33,787 bases of DNA from Bacillota bacterium (lineage in GTDB: Bacteria; Bacillota; Clostridia; Christensenellales; SZUA-584), in NCBI GenBank assembly GCA_023416745.1, contig JAEZHF010000098.1, positions 1-33,787 of the forward strand. Reading direction: 5' to 3'. Position numbers and translations under genes: made by a program. Positions 32,185 through 33,787 of this stretch are shown here, piece after piece. How positions within the stretch are numbered: the stretch's first letter is position 1; the number at the start of each line of letters is the position of its first letter. Below the pieces are notes generated by a model that worked only from the letters and a program-made list of their open reading frames with translations, ran no database searches and was not told where the DNA came from.

Positions 32185-32223
32185 AAAACCCCCGCATCAT
32201 TATCGCTGATTGCGGGGGTTTTT
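32185..32223 (+). terminator. Rho-independent terminator after gltX
   Basis: AAAACCCCCGCA (32185-32196) pairs with TGCGGGGGTTTT (32211-32222) over a 14-nt loop; the T-run reads TTTTTG. Confidence 0.93.
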
Positions 32224-32269
32224 GTCTCATGAGCTTTGTTTCGTCAGTGTCATTCAGACACTCTCACTC

Positions 32270-32452
32270 TCAGCCAGCGTCGGGCACAACCCAGGCGCCT
32301 TCCACCGCTGTATAACGGTGAGTGTCGTGCATTGAAACCGCGGGGGACGGTTCCGTCGCTTCCTGCTGGCTCAAAAACATGATGATACCGCCGATCGCGC
32401 CGCCTACAACCGCGACCAGCACAAGCAATATGATGATCCCTCTCTTTGTCAT
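32270..32452 (-). CDS. Small single-pass membrane protein, unknown function
   Basis: A 60-residue protein: MTKRGIIILLVLVAVVGGAIGG begins a membrane segment (about 4-27), then a short hydrophilic tail (SQQEATEPSPAVSMHDTH). GAGGTG lies before the ATG and an extended -10 (32491-32499) lies 40 bases upstream, which is why a frame this short is called. A longer frame over the same bases (32250-32492) is an artefact. No family recognised. It runs towards gltX. Confidence 0.55.
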   Translation of the reverse strand: MTKRGIIILLVLVAVVGGAIGGIIMFLSQQEATEPSPAVSMHDTHRYTAVEGAWVVPDAG

Positions 32453-32490
32453 ATGCGCACCTCAATATAATAAAGAATAATGGCGTGTTC

Positions 32491-32499
32491 ATTATAGCA
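32491..32499 (-). promoter_or_regulatory. Extended -10 promoter element of the small membrane gene
   Basis: TGCTATAAT on the minus strand is a perfect -10 with the TG extension. No good -35 is seen at 17 bases. Confidence 0.5.
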
Positions 32500-32634
32500 T
32501 AATCGCCGAAAAAGAAACGTCCCGTACCTCACAATTTAAAACAAATATACAATATGCTTCACTTCTTTATATTTCCATAAAAATATGTTAATATTGGATA
32601 TCGTTGTTCATATTGCGGCCTTATGAGGTGAGAA

Positions 32635-33666
32635 ATGAAAAGATACATTATCCTTATTCTCATAATATTAACGTTGGTCAGTTTATTAGGATGTAAAAAA
32701 GATGGGGATATAGTCGATATATTGAATAGCCCCACCCCGGCTAATACAACAAAGCCTATGGTCACTCCAATACCCGAACCGACATCACCCGTTATCATGG
32801 AAAGCATACCAGAAGTTTTACAGGAGAAAGAGCCCTATGTAGAACCGAAGATCAACAACGGATCAGCCTATATAAAAGAGTATATGGGCGCTGTTTATTA
32901 CGCGGATAATGAATATATAAGAATGGCACTGCCTGAACGCAGAATTATTTCTGGGCAGGGGTACTCATGGTATCCGGCGGCGCTTGATATCTATAAGAAC
33001 GCCCTGTATTATTGCGAAGACGAATCGGATAGTGAAGCGCATAAGCTTTACAGAGTTCGTTTAAAAGATCCAAAAAACACCGAAATACTGGTGACGGATC
33101 TGTTGTCCACTAAGTATACGGGATACGGCGGGACTTTTCTGATCGCTGAGGACACAATTTTCTATTTGAATAATGACCGAAAGCTGTGCTCGCGGGATTT
33201 GGCAGGAGCAAACGGTAAAATTCTTACCGATATAAAAATTGCGGATATAAAATATCGCAAAGGCTGGCTCTATTTCATCGATTGGGAAAACCGGTATTTA
33301 TATTGCATGCCAACAAAAGGCGGAAAACCGGAAATTGTTATAGAGGAAACGATAGATGATTACTATCTGACGGAAGAAACGATTGTCTATCAAACCGGTT
33401 ATTGTACGCCAGCAGAATATGATCTGCTTGAAAAGGATGGAAGCAGCAAATATTATTTCAAAGAGATTGGAGCAAATGGCGAGGTAATGCTTTTGGAGGG
33501 AGACCTGAAAGCAGAATTTCCTTATTATTTAACTGCTGGGGAATGTACTGTTCAAATGAAAAAGAAAACTATAACCAACTGTTGTATACTTTGTGGGATG
33601 CAAATAAGTATTCGACATGGCTATATGAGTATTCAAATGAAGAAAGCGAAATGTTAACAGACTTAG
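32635..33666 (+). pseudogene. Beta-propeller lipoprotein (DUF5050-like), frameshifted and cut by the IS
   Basis: The frame opens with a lipoprotein signal peptide (MKRYIILILIILTLVSLLGC), a Pro/Thr-rich linker (about 30-60) and then propeller-like repeats such as GAVYYADNEYIRM, NALYYCEDESDSEAHKLYRVRLKD, DTIFYLNNDRKLCSRDL and GWLYFIDWENRYLYCMPTKGG. This resembles extracellular DUF5050/PLRP-type propellers. GAGGTG precedes the ATG. Around residue 301 the natural frame is lost at GGGG (33538-33541); one extra G restores SNEKENYNQLLYTLWDANKY and then WLYEYSNEESEMLTDLG, up to the IS at 33667. It is therefore broken twice, unless the missing base is a sequencing error. The gene is much more AT-rich than the genes before it. 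Confidence 0.72.
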
Positions 33667-33787
33667 GGCAACACCGCAGAATTAACTATTTCACACCGTG
33701 GACGCAAACGAACTCCACAAAAGTATATAGTTTGTGGAAAACTTGGTCGCACGAGAATCCCTATCAAGCCGACAGGCAGGGTCTGTC
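33667..33787 (-). mobile_element. IS5-family insertion sequence, right copy, only its terminal 121 bp
   Basis: It is identical, in reverse complement, to 596-716 and includes the transposase C-terminus (last residues and stop) and the terminal repeat GGCAACACCGCAG. The bases just outside are TTAG, which fits the YTAR-type target of IS5 elements (CTAA on the other strand). The rest of the element lies beyond the window. Confidence 0.92.

Noticed and set aside
32250..32492. An 80-codon minus-strand frame
   Set aside because: It overlaps the better supported 60-residue frame, has Arg/Cys-rich shadow composition and starts upstream of the likely transcript start.

Overview
The window looks like a chromosomal contig from an endospore-forming, GC-rich member of the Clostridia (Bacillota). 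Three sporulation or germination genes (spoIIR, sleB, ypeB), a SipW-type signal peptidase with TasA/CalY-like substrates, a Na+-type V-ATPase operon in the gene order of Enterococcus hirae ntp, strong AGGAGG-type ribosome binding sites and DUF1934 all fit this. The species cannot be named from the sequence. Both ends of the window lie inside copies of one IS5-family element. The two copies are in opposite orientation and identical over the 121 bp that can be compared, so the ends are probably assembly breaks at a repeat.

Layout. 1-716: IS copy with a partial transposase. 717-1071: an AT-rich beta-propeller gene broken by the IS and by a frameshift. 1111-1190: a palindromic array (element A). 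1216-6917, minus strand: recF, a GT-C-like membrane protein, an ABC permease fused to a degenerate SipW domain, a degenerate ABC ATPase, an intact SipW and a small membrane protein. 7201-10298, minus strand: a cytoplasmic GH5 glycosidase and three proteins with SipW-type signal peptides, one of which carries a CBM2-like cellulose-binding domain. 10649-11470, minus: a short ProB-like amino-acid kinase. 11849-22535, plus: rpiB, upp, the nine-gene V-ATPase operon ntpFIKECGABD, and a lipoprotein. 22667-25255, minus: ypeB, sleB and spoIIR. 25515-32169, plus: DUF1934, a metallo-beta-lactamase-fold hydrolase, pyrG, glnS, two SemiSWEET-like proteins and gltX. 32270-33787: a tiny membrane protein, a broken beta-propeller lipoprotein and the second IS copy.

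How the genes may work together. The most distinctive region is 3569-10298. An intact SipW (Ser90/His130) sits upstream of an ABC-type ATPase that has lost Walker A, the signature and Walker B. Next comes a permease whose C-terminal half is a SipW-like domain with both catalytic residues replaced. The likely SipW clients are the tandem TasA-like proteins, one fused to a CBM2-like module, and a GH5 enzyme lies between them and sipW. I infer a surface-fibre or cellulose-adhesion locus with an unusual non-catalytic ABC/pseudopeptidase partner for SipW.

A second unusual feature is a modular array of palindromes found three times (after recF, inside the V-ATPase operon between ntpG and ntpA, and after pyrG). 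Module order and linkers are conserved, and there is at least one compensatory base-pair change, so it is probably a structured, transcribed repeat. I saw no tRNA, rRNA, CRISPR array or known riboswitch.
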